DNA from: DASZXJ01 sp035545895
GTDB lineage: Bacteria > Planctomycetota > Phycisphaerae > Tepidisphaerales > Tepidisphaeraceae
Reading direction: 5' to 3'
DNA: 21,288 nt
NCBI GenBank assembly: GCA_035545895.1
Contig: DASZXJ010000226.1
Location: 1-21,288, forward strand
Made by a program: the position numbers and the translations under genes. Each line of letters starts with the position of its first letter. Position 1 is the stretch's first letter. The notes beneath the pieces were generated by a model. That model saw only the letters and a program-made list of their open reading frames with translations, was not told where the DNA came from and searched no databases. Shown piece by piece: positions 7,154-15,108 of the stretch.

Positions 7154-7160
7154 ATGAGTT

Positions 7161-8474
7161 TTAAGGATTGACCGGCGTGGTTAACACGGACGCGGTTGCG
7201 GCTTCGAGATTGGCCAGACTTTTTTCCCGTCCGGTTCGAAGGTTGACCACAAGCCTTTGGATCGCGATCAGCGAACGCTGGCTATCAAGGAAATCCAGCA
7301 GCGACGATTGACCGTTCTCATACGCGGTGCGCGAGACTTCGACCATTCGCTGAAGTCGCGGCAAGATGGTCTGGTCAAAAAGCTCAAGCTGACGGTCCGC
7401 ATCGCGAACAGTTGTGATGTCCATAAGGATCTCGGCATTGAGATTATGAACTTCCTGCCGGCGCATCGCCTGGGCGGCACGGAGGTTGGCACGCGCCTGG
7501 GCAACGGCGGCGTTGATGGCTTCGTATTTCAGGAACGGCACGGTAATCATCCCCATGAGATTTTGCGCCATGCCGGCCATGTCCGTGCTGATGCTCGCGG
7601 AAAAGTCCGGCAAATACTGTAGTTTGGCAATCTCGATCCCCTGGTTACGAGTCTCCACCTCATGCGCCAGCGCGATTAACTCCGGATTCTGTTTGGCAGC
7701 CAGAGCCAACAGGTCCGCGTCGGACTTTTCAATTCTGTGAACCGCCGGCAATTCCGCAGGCAGCGGAACAGCCGCGTCGGGCGCACGATTCAACAAAGCA
7801 TTCAACGCCGCGAGCTGCGCCGGCAACTGCGCCTGCATGCTGGCCAGATCGTTGCGCGACATGTCCAGTTCATTACTCGATTTCAGCACATCGATCTGAG
7901 ACGCCGAGCCCGCACGGTTGCGGGCTTCGGTGGAGGTCACCATTGTTTGCAGCAACTGGCCATTACGCTGCTCCAGGCGAATCAGTTCAGCAGTCGATGC
8001 GTAATCGAAATAGGCAGCCAGCACCTTCGCGCGGATTTCATATCGCGTTTTGACAAACCGAACCCCCGCAGCCTTGGCCATTTCCAGTGCTTGCTTTGCA
8101 GCCAACGTCGGCTTGCTCGGCCAAAGGATGTCCGCCATGGGATCGTTCGACAGCGTCACACTCGATTTTTTGAATGAAGTCGAGCCTTCCATGATCGGCA
8201 CGCCACCAGCGATGGCGACGTTCGTCGGCTGGGTGCCATCCTGTGGGATTTGCTCGATGGCCGATCGCCAATCCCAGTATTGCCGGTCCAATTCGGCGTT
8301 GCTCAGAAGCGCGTAATTGACCAAGTCCTCGACGGTCGGATTTTCTGGCAAGACCGGTCGGTCTATGGCCTCCATCTGCATGGCTCGAGCGCGCTCTTCC
8401 TTTTCGCCGGCCGGGTGCGATGTGCACCCCGCCACCAGCAGCAATATCGCGATGGGCAATGTCCATTTGATCAT
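7161..8474 (-). CDS. CusC/TolC-family outer-membrane efflux lipoprotein
   Basis: The start is the ATG that overlaps the TGA of the cusA-like gene (ATGA); a longer in-frame reading would run back inside that gene. The product has 437 residues. A lipoprotein signal ends at LLVAGC, so Cys17 is lipidated and anchors it, as in CusC. The rest is two tandem helical repeats of the outer-membrane efflux protein family. Examples are AKVLAAYFDYASTAELIRLE, then a long helix through MVTSTEARNRAGSASQIDVL, and later the matching MVEVSRTAYENGQSSLLDFL. The trimer would form a beta-barrel and periplasmic tunnel that docks to the CusA/CusB pair. It is the last gene of the operon, an order B-A-C that differs from E. 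coli cusCFBA. Confidence 0.9.
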   Translation of the reverse strand: MIKWTLPIAILLLVAGCTSHPAGEKEERARAMQMEAIDRPVLPENPTVEDLVNYALLSNAELDRQYWDWRSAIEQIPQDGTQPTNVAIAGGVPIMEGSTSFKKSSVTLSNDPMADILWPSKPTLAAKQALEMAKAAGVRFVKTRYEIRAKVLAAYFDYASTAELIRLEQRNGQLLQTMVTSTEARNRAGSASQIDVLKSSNELDMSRNDLASMQAQLPAQLAALNALLNRAPDAAVPLPAELPAVHRIEKSDADLLALAAKQNPELIALAHEVETRNQGIEIAKLQYLPDFSASISTDMAGMAQNLMGMITVPFLKYEAINAAVAQARANLRAAQAMRRQEVHNLNAEILMDITTVRDADRQLELFDQTILPRLQRMVEVSRTAYENGQSSLLDFLDSQRSLIAIQRLVVNLRTGREKSLANLEAATASVLTTPVNP

Positions 8475-11400
8475 GTCGTTGCCCCCTGGCGCCGATGCAT
8501 GAGAAAACTCTTGGCGACGTAGAAAATGATCGGATAAATCAGCAATTCCATGAGGAAGCTGGTGAAGAGCCCGCCCAACATCGGTGCAGCCAGTCGGCGC
8601 ATCACATCTGCACCTGTCCCTTGCGCCCATAGCAGCGGAACCAAGCCAATGAACGCAGCCGCGACGGTCATCGTCTTTGGACGAATTCGCTTCACCGCAC
8701 CATCGTGAACCGCGTCCCACAAATCCTTGCGAGTATTCATTCGGCCGAGCGATTTGAATCGCTCGTAACTGTTATCGAGGTACAGCAACATGACCAAGCC
8801 GGTCTCGGCGTCGAGCCCCGCCAGCGCGATCACGCCCACCCAAACCGCCAGGCTGAGGTTGTATCCCAGCAGATATAGGAACCAGACCGCCCCCACCAGA
8901 CTGAACGGCACTGCCAGCAGTACCACGCACACGCGGAACCAGCTTCGCGTAGCGGCATAAAGCAGCAGAACGATCAGGATTAGCGTCAGAGGCACAGCCC
9001 ACTTCAACCGTTCATTAGCGAGCTGAATATTTTCGAATTGCCCGGACCATTGGAGTGTATATCCAGCCGGCAAAGCCAGCTTTTGCTTGATCGCTTCCTG
9101 AGCATCAGCGATGTATCCGCCGAGATCTCGACCGGCGACATCAATGAAAACCCAAGCTGAGCGCCGGGCGTTTTCGCTCTTGATCATCGGCGGGCCGGGG
9201 TTGATCTTCACATCAGCCACCTGTCCTAGCGGAATTTGCGAGCCGGACGGAGTCGGAATCAGGATTTGTCGAATGGCTGATGGATTGTCGCGCAAATCAC
9301 GAGCATAACGGATGTTGACTGGATACCGCTCGAGGCCTTCGACGGCAGTGGTCGTCTTCATTCCACCCATCGCTGTGGCGATCACGTCTTGAACATCGCC
9401 GTTGGTCAGCCCATATCGGGCAGCCTCGGCGCGATTGATATCGATGTCCAAGTAATACCCGCCATATGAGCGTTCGGAATATGCGCTGGTTGTGCCGGGC
9501 ACGGTCAGTGCCACCGTCGCCGCTTGTCTGGCAAGATCAGAAAGAACCTGTAAATCCGGCCCCATGATCTTGATTCCCACCGGTGTCTTGATACCGGTGA
9601 AAAGCATATTCGTACGATTCTCAATCGGCATCGGCCAGGCGTTGGCGACACCAGGCAGGCTGACGACCGCGTTTAACCCGGAATGCTGTGTACCATCCGC
9701 GTCCTGCCAGCCGTACACCAGTTCTTCCATGGTGATCTTGCGCTGACGAGGCCAGAACGTTTTTTCGAATGGCTTTCGCGCAAATTCAGGCCAGCCATCA
9801 AAGAAATAACTCATTGATCGCTTGCGCCATTTCGCCGGATCGGTTTGCAACCGGACGACGCTTTCGATCATGTCGAGCGGCGCGGGATCGGTCGCTGTGT
9901 CAGCCCGGCCGATCTTTCCATAAACGCTGGCGACCTCAGGGAAGGTCTTTATCAATTTGTCGGTCTGCTGAAGTAATTGCCGCGCGGTTGTCACACTGAT
10001 GCTCGGATCAGTCGTCGGCATATACAGCAGATCACCTTCGTCCAGCGAAGGCATGAACTCGCTGCCCAGATGCATGAACGGCCAGACCGAAGAAGCGACG
10101 AAAATCGTCCCGCCCATGAGCACCAGCCAGCGGAATTTGATCGCCCCTGCAAAAAAGGGGTTATAGATCAATTGAAGCAGATGGCTGATCGGACTTTTGT
10201 CTTCGTGGATGATTTTCTGTGGCACAAGGAGCATTCCCGCCAGCACCGCCCACGCCACGCCCACCCACCAGGGGTAGAAACTCCACAGCACCGCTGCAGG
10301 AATAAACATGACCGAAAGCGTGATGAGTAGATTTGCCTTCCATCCCCACTTCCTGGGCAGCACGCGAGCAGTAATGAAATAGACCATCAGAACTGGAATG
10401 ATCGTGATGGACAGAACGGCGGCTGCCGCCATCGAAAATGTTTTTGTGAACGCCAGCGGCTTGAACAATCGACCGCTCTCTCCGCCCAGCACAAAAACCG
10501 GCACAAAACTCACGGTGATAATCAGCAGGCTGAAAAACAGGCTTGGCCCCACTTCAGAGGCTGCTTCCATGATGATCTGGCTTCGCGGCCGGGGCGGATT
10601 GCCCGCGTGCACGCTCTCCTCTTCCCGGTCCAGATGCTTGTGCGCGTTCTCCACCATGATGATCGCGCTATCGACCATCACGCCGATCGCGATGGCGATG
10701 CCGCCCAAGCTCATGATGTTGGCGTTGATCCCCATCACATGCATGATGAGCAGGCTGCACAGAACGCTGGTGGGCACAACAAAGATTGCAACCAGTTCAC
10801 TGCGGGCATGAAGCAAGAAGAGGATGCAGACAAGCCCGACGACGATCATTTCTTCAATCAGCGTGTGGCGAAGGGTATGAATCGATCGCTCGATGAGCTG
10901 AGATCGATCGTAAGCGGTTTTGATAAACACACCCGGTGGCAGGCCGTTTTCCAAATCACTCAGCCGTGCCTTGGCATCGTGGATCACTTGATACGCGTTG
11001 GCGCCAAAGCGGGCGATGACAACCCCACCGACGGCTTCGCCTTCGCCGTTCCATTCACCCACACCGCGGCGTTCTTCACCGGCGACTTGCAGCGTGGCCA
11101 CATCGCTCAGCAGAATCGGCGTTCCTTCCTTGCCCATCGACACCGGCACCTTGGACAAATCGTCCAGGCCATGCAGGTATCCGCGGCTGCGCACCATGTA
11201 CTCGGTTTCGCTCATCTCGACGACCGAACCGCCGACATCATTATTCGAGCGCTGCACGGCCATCATGATGTCTTTGACCGGCACGTTGAAAGCCAGCAGC
11301 TTTTCCGGCTTGAGCACCACCTGGTACTGCTTGACGAAACCGCCGATGGGCGCAACTTCCGCGACGTTGGGCACCGCGGTCAATGGATACCGCAGATACC

Positions 11401-12046
11401 AGTCCTGCAGACTGCGAAGACTTCCCAAATCCTGATTCGATGAAACCAACGGCTTACCCGTCAGCGGACACATGCCGGGTTTATCAAATGCACGGACTTT
11501 CACCAGATTTGTTCGGCGGTCGGCGGGCGCATCGTCGGTCGAGCCATACCAACGGTTGTTCTCTTCGTCGTGCCACAATCCCTTGGGGAAATCCGGCGAA
11601 TAGTAACCGGGATAAAGTACATACTGATAAACCCAGCCCACGCCGGTCGCATCGGGACCCAGCTTGGGCTCGACGTTCGGCGGAAGCCGGTCACGGGCAA
11701 AGTTCAAGTATTCCAATACCCGGCTGCGCGCCCAGTATAGATCGGTTCCCTCGTCGAAGATGATGTAGATCATCGACGTTTCAAACATGCTCTGCCCGCG
11801 AACGGCATGCGTGTGGGGAATTCCCATCAGTGCCGTGGTCAGCGGGTAGGTGATCTGATCTTCGACGACCTGCGGCGCCTGGCCGGGGTAGTCGGTGATG
11901 ACGATCACCTGCACATCCGAAAGGTCGGGAATGGCGTCGAGGCTGATGTTGGCGGTCGCCCAAATGCCCGCCGCCACCAGGATCGCCGTTAAGAGCAAAA
12001 CCAGCAGCTTGTTGCGGACAGATAACTCAATGATTTTGTTGATCAT
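8471..12046 (-). CDS. cusA: CusA-like heavy-metal RND efflux pump
   Basis: A 1191-residue inner-membrane proton/metal antiporter of the HME-RND family, overlapping both neighbours by ATGA. Family features include the N-terminal helix with ISLDAIPDLSDVQVIV, the proton-relay Asp459 in IGVMVDSAIIMVEN, and GLDAETGLVML in the second half. The three methionines that relay Cu(I)/Ag(I) in E. coli CusA (M573, M623, M672) are all present: Met676 in LLYMPTT, Met726 in PLDMIE and Met814 in RTNMLFT. Monovalent copper or silver is therefore the likely substrate. The protein is about 140 residues longer than usual, because of three insertions. Residues 147-206 carry PGMCPLTGKPLV. Residues 563-620 add two hydrophobic segments. 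Residues 741-785 lie in the second porter half. Confidence 0.95.
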   Translation of the reverse strand: MINKIIELSVRNKLLVLLLTAILVAAGIWATANISLDAIPDLSDVQVIVITDYPGQAPQVVEDQITYPLTTALMGIPHTHAVRGQSMFETSMIYIIFDEGTDLYWARSRVLEYLNFARDRLPPNVEPKLGPDATGVGWVYQYVLYPGYYSPDFPKGLWHDEENNRWYGSTDDAPADRRTNLVKVRAFDKPGMCPLTGKPLVSSNQDLGSLRSLQDWYLRYPLTAVPNVAEVAPIGGFVKQYQVVLKPEKLLAFNVPVKDIMMAVQRSNNDVGGSVVEMSETEYMVRSRGYLHGLDDLSKVPVSMGKEGTPILLSDVATLQVAGEERRGVGEWNGEGEAVGGVVIARFGANAYQVIHDAKARLSDLENGLPPGVFIKTAYDRSQLIERSIHTLRHTLIEEMIVVGLVCILFLLHARSELVAIFVVPTSVLCSLLIMHVMGINANIMSLGGIAIAIGVMVDSAIIMVENAHKHLDREEESVHAGNPPRPRSQIIMEAASEVGPSLFFSLLIITVSFVPVFVLGGESGRLFKPLAFTKTFSMAAAAVLSITIIPVLMVYFITARVLPRKWGWKANLLITLSVMFIPAAVLWSFYPWWVGVAWAVLAGMLLVPQKIIHEDKSPISHLLQLIYNPFFAGAIKFRWLVLMGGTIFVASSVWPFMHLGSEFMPSLDEGDLLYMPTTDPSISVTTARQLLQQTDKLIKTFPEVASVYGKIGRADTATDPAPLDMIESVVRLQTDPAKWRKRSMSYFFDGWPEFARKPFEKTFWPRQRKITMEELVYGWQDADGTQHSGLNAVVSLPGVANAWPMPIENRTNMLFTGIKTPVGIKIMGPDLQVLSDLARQAATVALTVPGTTSAYSERSYGGYYLDIDINRAEAARYGLTNGDVQDVIATAMGGMKTTTAVEGLERYPVNIRYARDLRDNPSAIRQILIPTPSGSQIPLGQVADVKINPGPPMIKSENARRSAWVFIDVAGRDLGGYIADAQEAIKQKLALPAGYTLQWSGQFENIQLANERLKWAVPLTLILIVLLLYAATRSWFRVCVVLLAVPFSLVGAVWFLYLLGYNLSLAVWVGVIALAGLDAETGLVMLLYLDNSYERFKSLGRMNTRKDLWDAVHDGAVKRIRPKTMTVAAAFIGLVPLLWAQGTGADVMRRLAAPMLGGLFTSFLMELLIYPIIFYVAKSFLMHRRQGATT

Positions 12047-13485
12047 CTGTCGCTCGGGGCGGAAGTGGAGTGGCGAAGCTTGTTGATGGCCTCGGTCGTG
12101 CGACTTTCCACGTCGAGCAGGAACTGCCCGCTCGTGACAACCGTTTCGCCGGGCGCCAAACCTTCGAGAATCTCTGCTCGATCGTCATCGCCCCATACAC
12201 CCATGCGAACGTTCCTCGGTTGAAAGCTGCCATCCGAAGCAAGCACGAACGCAATCTGTCGCGTGCCGGTATCGATGATTGATTCACGAGGCACGACCAC
12301 CGTGTCGCTCACCGGCTTGGTGATGATCTCGGCAGTGGCATACATTCCGGGGCGCAACTCATGTTTGGGGTTGTCGATGGTTACACGAACGATTGTCGTG
12401 CGGGCCATGTGATCCACGTGCGGATAAATGAAACTGATTGGCCCGACAAAAACCCTGCCTGGAAGCGCGGCTGCCGTCGCCTGAACGATCTGGCCAACCT
12501 TCACGTAAGGCAACTGCTCCTCGAAGACCTGCACATTCAACCAGACCTGTGAATGATCTTCGATGCGCATGACCTTCATGCCCGCCTGCACCGGAGAACC
12601 CTGGACGATCATCTTGTCGGCCAAATGCCCGGTGGCCGGGCTGCGATATGGAAGGGTCTGCATGGCCTGGGCGGATTTGGATACGGCATCAATGTCCTGA
12701 TCGGCGATATCCCAGCGGCGAAGTTTTTGCTTTGCTGACGCCACAAGGTTCTCCGCGTCCTTGCGTGCACTGCTTGATGAACCTGCATCCAGCGCGTTCA
12801 ACGTTCGGGTGGCGCTGATCAATTCCTCCTGGGCCACCAGCAGTTCCGGGCTGTATAAATCAAACAGTGGATCGCCGGCTGAGACGTACATGCCGTCCTG
12901 ATTCGCGTACAGTTTCTGAATCCAGCCATTTACCTTCAGGCTGATGTCATGTAATCCCGGTTCGGGCACTTGAACAAAGCCGACCGCGCGAACGGTCTTT
13001 TCAAGCGAGCCGCGTTCGACCATCACGGTGCGAATTCCCATGTTTTGCACGACGGATGGGTCAATCCGCACGGGTGGACCGGCGGAATTTTGATTTTCAT
13101 AGACCGGCACCAGGTCCATCCCCATGGCGCTCTTGCCCGGCTTGTCCGAAATCGACGAGGGCCCAAGCATGGGGTCCCAGTAGTAGAGAATTTTGGACTG
13201 GCCCTTTGGTTCGGCGGGCTGACTGGCGGGCGCTGATTTCATCGGCACCAGTTTCATGTTACAGATCGGGCAATTGCCGGGATGATCGACAATCACCTGG
13301 GGGTGCATCCCGCATGTATAAAGCTGTTTTTCCGGCTGGGCATGGTTGCCGCTGTCATGCGTGGCGGGGGAATCCGCCGTCGCCATTTGATCGTGATGCA
13401 TTCCAGGGGTGGACATGACCGAAGCCGCGCCGATGGCCAGCCCGATGCAGAATATAATCGCGAAACTGATCCAGCGAGTTGTCAT
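12043..13485 (-). CDS. cusB: CusB-like periplasmic adaptor with heavy-metal-binding motifs
   Basis: A 480-residue membrane-fusion protein with GGAG 6 nt before the ATG. Residues 1-24 form a signal anchor. A His/Met-rich linker follows (MHHDQM). Next is a heavy-metal-binding domain, YTCGMHPQV...PGNCPICNMKLVP (56-82), with Cys58, His61, Cys72 and Cys75. A second CusB-type motif, YYWDPM (101-106) through KPGKSAMGMDLVPVYE, has methionines in place of cysteines. The rest is the HlyD/RND adaptor fold: lipoyl-like halves (VNGWIQKLYANQDGMYVSAG and YRSPATGHLADK), a coiled-coil hairpin (about 215-270) and beta-barrel and membrane-proximal domains (RPGMYATAEI, VPRESIIDTG). It should capture Cu/Ag in the periplasm and link CusA to the TolC-like protein. 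It heads the operon; a sigma-like promoter lies 45 bp upstream. Confidence 0.94.
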   Translation of the reverse strand: MTTRWISFAIIFCIGLAIGAASVMSTPGMHHDQMATADSPATHDSGNHAQPEKQLYTCGMHPQVIVDHPGNCPICNMKLVPMKSAPASQPAEPKGQSKILYYWDPMLGPSSISDKPGKSAMGMDLVPVYENQNSAGPPVRIDPSVVQNMGIRTVMVERGSLEKTVRAVGFVQVPEPGLHDISLKVNGWIQKLYANQDGMYVSAGDPLFDLYSPELLVAQEELISATRTLNALDAGSSSSARKDAENLVASAKQKLRRWDIADQDIDAVSKSAQAMQTLPYRSPATGHLADKMIVQGSPVQAGMKVMRIEDHSQVWLNVQVFEEQLPYVKVGQIVQATAAALPGRVFVGPISFIYPHVDHMARTTIVRVTIDNPKHELRPGMYATAEIITKPVSDTVVVPRESIIDTGTRQIAFVLASDGSFQPRNVRMGVWGDDDRAEILEGLAPGETVVTSGQFLLDVESRTTEAINKLRHSTSAPSDR

Positions 13486-13524
13486 TGATTACTCCATTCA
13501 GCAAGTACCAGACCACTGCCATTC

Positions 13525-13555
13525 CTAACGGGAAACCCGTGGAAAAAGGTTCAAA
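13525..13555 (-). promoter_or_regulatory. Putative ECF-type promoter of the cusBAC-like operon
   Basis: On the minus strand, TTGAACCTTTT begins at 13554 and CGTT begins at 13530, 17 nt after GAACC. The CGTT is 45 nt before the cusB ATG. GAAC-type -35 and CGT-type -10 boxes are the usual form of ECF sigma promoters. Almost the same element precedes the sigma gene (14967-14995), including CGGxTTTCC just before the -10. This suggests that one sigma factor reads both. Confidence 0.68.
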
Positions 13556-13594
13556 GGTCGAGAAAAACCTGTGCACAAGGGCAAAAACCGCTAT

Positions 13595-13613
13595 TGGTTC
13601 GAAAAATGAACCA
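13595..13613. repeat. Inverted repeat TGGTTC-N7-GAACCA upstream of the cus-like operon
   Basis: A 6-bp perfect inverted repeat with a 7-bp A-rich spacer lies about 40 bp upstream of the putative cus promoter. It overlaps a second inverted pair, TTTCGA/TCGAAA. It may be an additional regulator site or a weak hairpin after the anti-sigma gene. The rest of the 13486-13665 gap has no coding sequence. Confidence 0.35.
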
Positions 13614-13665
13614 TTTCGAGAAGAGCGGGTTTTTCAGGATTGGCCACGAATGACTGGACCCATTC

Positions 13666-14364
13666 TCAAAACTGAAGAGACTTGGCCAGATTGACGAGTT
13701 GATCCGACGGCAACTCCGCAATCAGGCAAATCCAGCGGTCGTTTCGCTCGGTCATGACCATGTTGAGCTTGCCCACCGTTTCGACTCGATAGGAAAATCC
13801 ATCGCGTACAATTACCGGAGCCGAGGGCAATTTCACATCGCTGGAATTGGCCATGGTCACGGTGACGGGGAGGTTGTTGCTTTGAAGGAGGACACACGCC
13901 ATCTTCTTGTTCTTGACCGACTTCATGCAGCAGGCCATGACGTGTGCGGCGGGCGGCTGCTGGTTTCCCGAAACACCGGACAACTGCGGCGAATCGGGCC
14001 ATTGAGCGGCCAGCGATTGGTTCGCCTGTTCGATGGAATCGACTTTCTCGACCGGCAATCGGCCGGCGATCAGGTCCTTGTGAACCTGCGCCATCTGCAC
14101 CGCCGACGCCATCACCGGGCCGGCCGACCAGCTCAACAGCAGTGCTCCAATCAACGCAACAATCGCAACGCTGGCCGCCAACGCGCGAAGCGGACGTATC
14201 CAGATTCGCATTGGCGATTGCTCGGCTCGTGGAATCTGCGTTCGAATCAGTCGATCCAGATGCGAAGTATCCACCGGCACGGTACGCAACTTCGAAAGTC
14301 GCCGCGACGTGGCTTTATCCAGTGCGGACTCTTCAAAGTCGTCATGTTCCTGATTGGTCGTCAT
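13666..14364 (-). CDS. Single-pass anti-sigma-like protein, probable metal sensor
   Basis: I use the ATG giving MTTNQEHDDF, 4 bp after the sigma gene stop, with GGTG just upstream. The 232-residue protein has a charged cytoplasmic part (1-60) without the HxxxCxxC zinc motif of ZAS anti-sigma factors. It has one membrane segment (about 61-81, ALAASVAIVALIGALLLSWS), then an extracytoplasmic domain. That domain contains HVMACCMKSVKNKKMAC (141-157), with four Met/Cys/His candidate ligands around Cys145-Cys146 and Cys157, plus Cys213. Its C-terminal part (GFSYRVETVGKLNMVM, DRWICLIAELPSDQLVNLA) is of the type found in many transmembrane anti-sigma proteins. Position directly after an ECF sigma gene and before a copper-type efflux operon suggests it holds the sigma factor at the membrane and senses periplasmic Cu/Ag. 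The sensing role is inferred. Confidence 0.75.
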   Translation of the reverse strand: MTTNQEHDDFEESALDKATSRRLSKLRTVPVDTSHLDRLIRTQIPRAEQSPMRIWIRPLRALAASVAIVALIGALLLSWSAGPVMASAVQMAQVHKDLIAGRLPVEKVDSIEQANQSLAAQWPDSPQLSGVSGNQQPPAAHVMACCMKSVKNKKMACVLLQSNNLPVTVTMANSSDVKLPSAPVIVRDGFSYRVETVGKLNMVMTERNDRWICLIAELPSDQLVNLAKSLQF

Positions 14365-14368
14365 GGTG

Positions 14369-14923
14369 TCACCGCCTTGAAACAGCCAAAAGCGATTGTC
14401 TGACCATTGCTCTTCCGCGATGCGCGCGCGATTTGATTGTCCCGACCGGAACATTCAAAATCGCGGCCGCTTCGTGATGGTCGAGCCCTTCCACATCCAC
14501 CAGCAGCAGCGTCCATCGAATTTCTTCGCTCAAATCCTGTAGCGCAGCGATCATGTCCCTGTCCGAAAACTGTTCGAGCATTCTCCGCGGATCGTTCCAA
14601 TTCTCGTCTCCGCCGGAATGAGATGTTTCTTGCGAATCCTCAATCTCCATTGGCAGCTGATCGAGGCTGACATTGCCTGCAGAGGAGGCTGAGGCTCGAA
14701 TCCGGTCGATTCGGGCATTTCGCAGGATCGAGAGCAACCATTTTTTGGCATCGCTTTGCGGATCAAATTGCTCGATCGCCTTGAATGCCTTCATGAGCGT
14801 ATCCTGCGCCAAATCCTCGGCCTCGTGCAGGCGACGGGTCATCATTTGCGCGATGCGCAGAACGACCGATCGATGCGGCCAGATGAGGTCGTAAAATCGC
14901 TTGGTCGCTTCCTGCTGATCCAA
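14369..14923 (-). CDS. ECF (sigma-70 family) RNA polymerase sigma factor
   Basis: I choose the TTG at 14923, preceded by GGGAG at 6-nt spacing; an earlier in-frame TTG (14944) adds seven residues and has a poorer site. The protein has about 184 residues. Region 2 includes HRSVVLRIAQMMTRRLHEAEDLAQDTLMKA and WLLSILRNARIDRIR, the -10 recognition and core-binding part. A variable acidic linker follows. Region 4 includes AALQDLSEEIRWTLLLVDVEGL and the helix-turn-helix HHEAAAILNVPVGTIKSRAHRGR, which reads the -35 box. There is no C-terminal cysteine-rich tail as in CorE-type copper sigma factors, so sensing should fall to the adjacent anti-sigma protein. The promoter element upstream matches that of the cus-like operon, which suggests autoregulation. 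Confidence 0.92.
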   Translation of the reverse strand: MDQQEATKRFYDLIWPHRSVVLRIAQMMTRRLHEAEDLAQDTLMKAFKAIEQFDPQSDAKKWLLSILRNARIDRIRASASSAGNVSLDQLPMEIEDSQETSHSGGDENWNDPRRMLEQFSDRDMIAALQDLSEEIRWTLLLVDVEGLDHHEAAAILNVPVGTIKSRAHRGRAMVRQSLLAVSRR

Positions 14924-14966
14924 ACTGCACTCCCGAAAATACAATGCCGCCCGCTCATCAATTATC

Positions 14967-14995
14967 TAAACGGAAAGCCGACAGAAAAGGTTCAA
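14967..14995 (-). promoter_or_regulatory. Putative ECF-type autoregulatory promoter of the sigma gene
   Basis: On the minus strand, TTGAACCTTTT begins at 14995 and CGTT begins at 14972, 16 nt after GAACC. The CGTT is 49 nt before the preferred TTG start. The similar distance in the cus-like operon (45 nt) supports both the promoter and the TTG start choice. Confidence 0.65.
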
Positions 14996-15108
14996 TGGCC
15001 AATTAATATGCGTTTTTCGCGTCGGTTCAGGGAGTTCCCGATCATGCTTGTTCTTGCGAAATTGGCGGGTTCTTGAGCGTATCAGGCGAGTCCCATACCA
15101 TGTGAGAT

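Larger units (their letters stand above)
6694..7160. other. 467-bp stretch without a secure gene
   Basis: The region separates the DUF342 gene start from the end of the efflux operon. It should hold the DUF342 promoter; on the minus strand a GATAAT follows a G-run near 6934-6940, but no convincing -35 was found. A GGGGG run (6912-6916) and a CCCCC run (6934-6938) lie about 17 bp apart and could pair. Two doubtful small ORFs, one per strand, are listed separately. I see no tRNA or known riboswitch. Confidence 0.5.

Noticed and set aside
8475..8720. N-terminal extension of the TolC-like gene (82 residues)
   Set aside because: It lies inside the cusA-like gene; the ATGA overlap start begins exactly at a lipoprotein signal peptide.
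10607..11443. Long plus-strand open frame (278 codons) opposite the cusA-like gene
   Set aside because: It is the complementary-frame shadow of a well-conserved RND pump, rich in His and Arg and without any recognisable motif.
13699..14403. Plus-strand frame of 234 codons opposite the anti-sigma gene
   Set aside because: It is a shadow of the sigma/anti-sigma pair; its composition is His/Arg/Gln-heavy and it has no domain-like pattern.
14365..14454. Upstream start for the anti-sigma gene
   Set aside because: It would overlap the sigma gene by about 86 bp; the internal ATG 4 bp after the sigma stop has a ribosome-binding site and suits the family.
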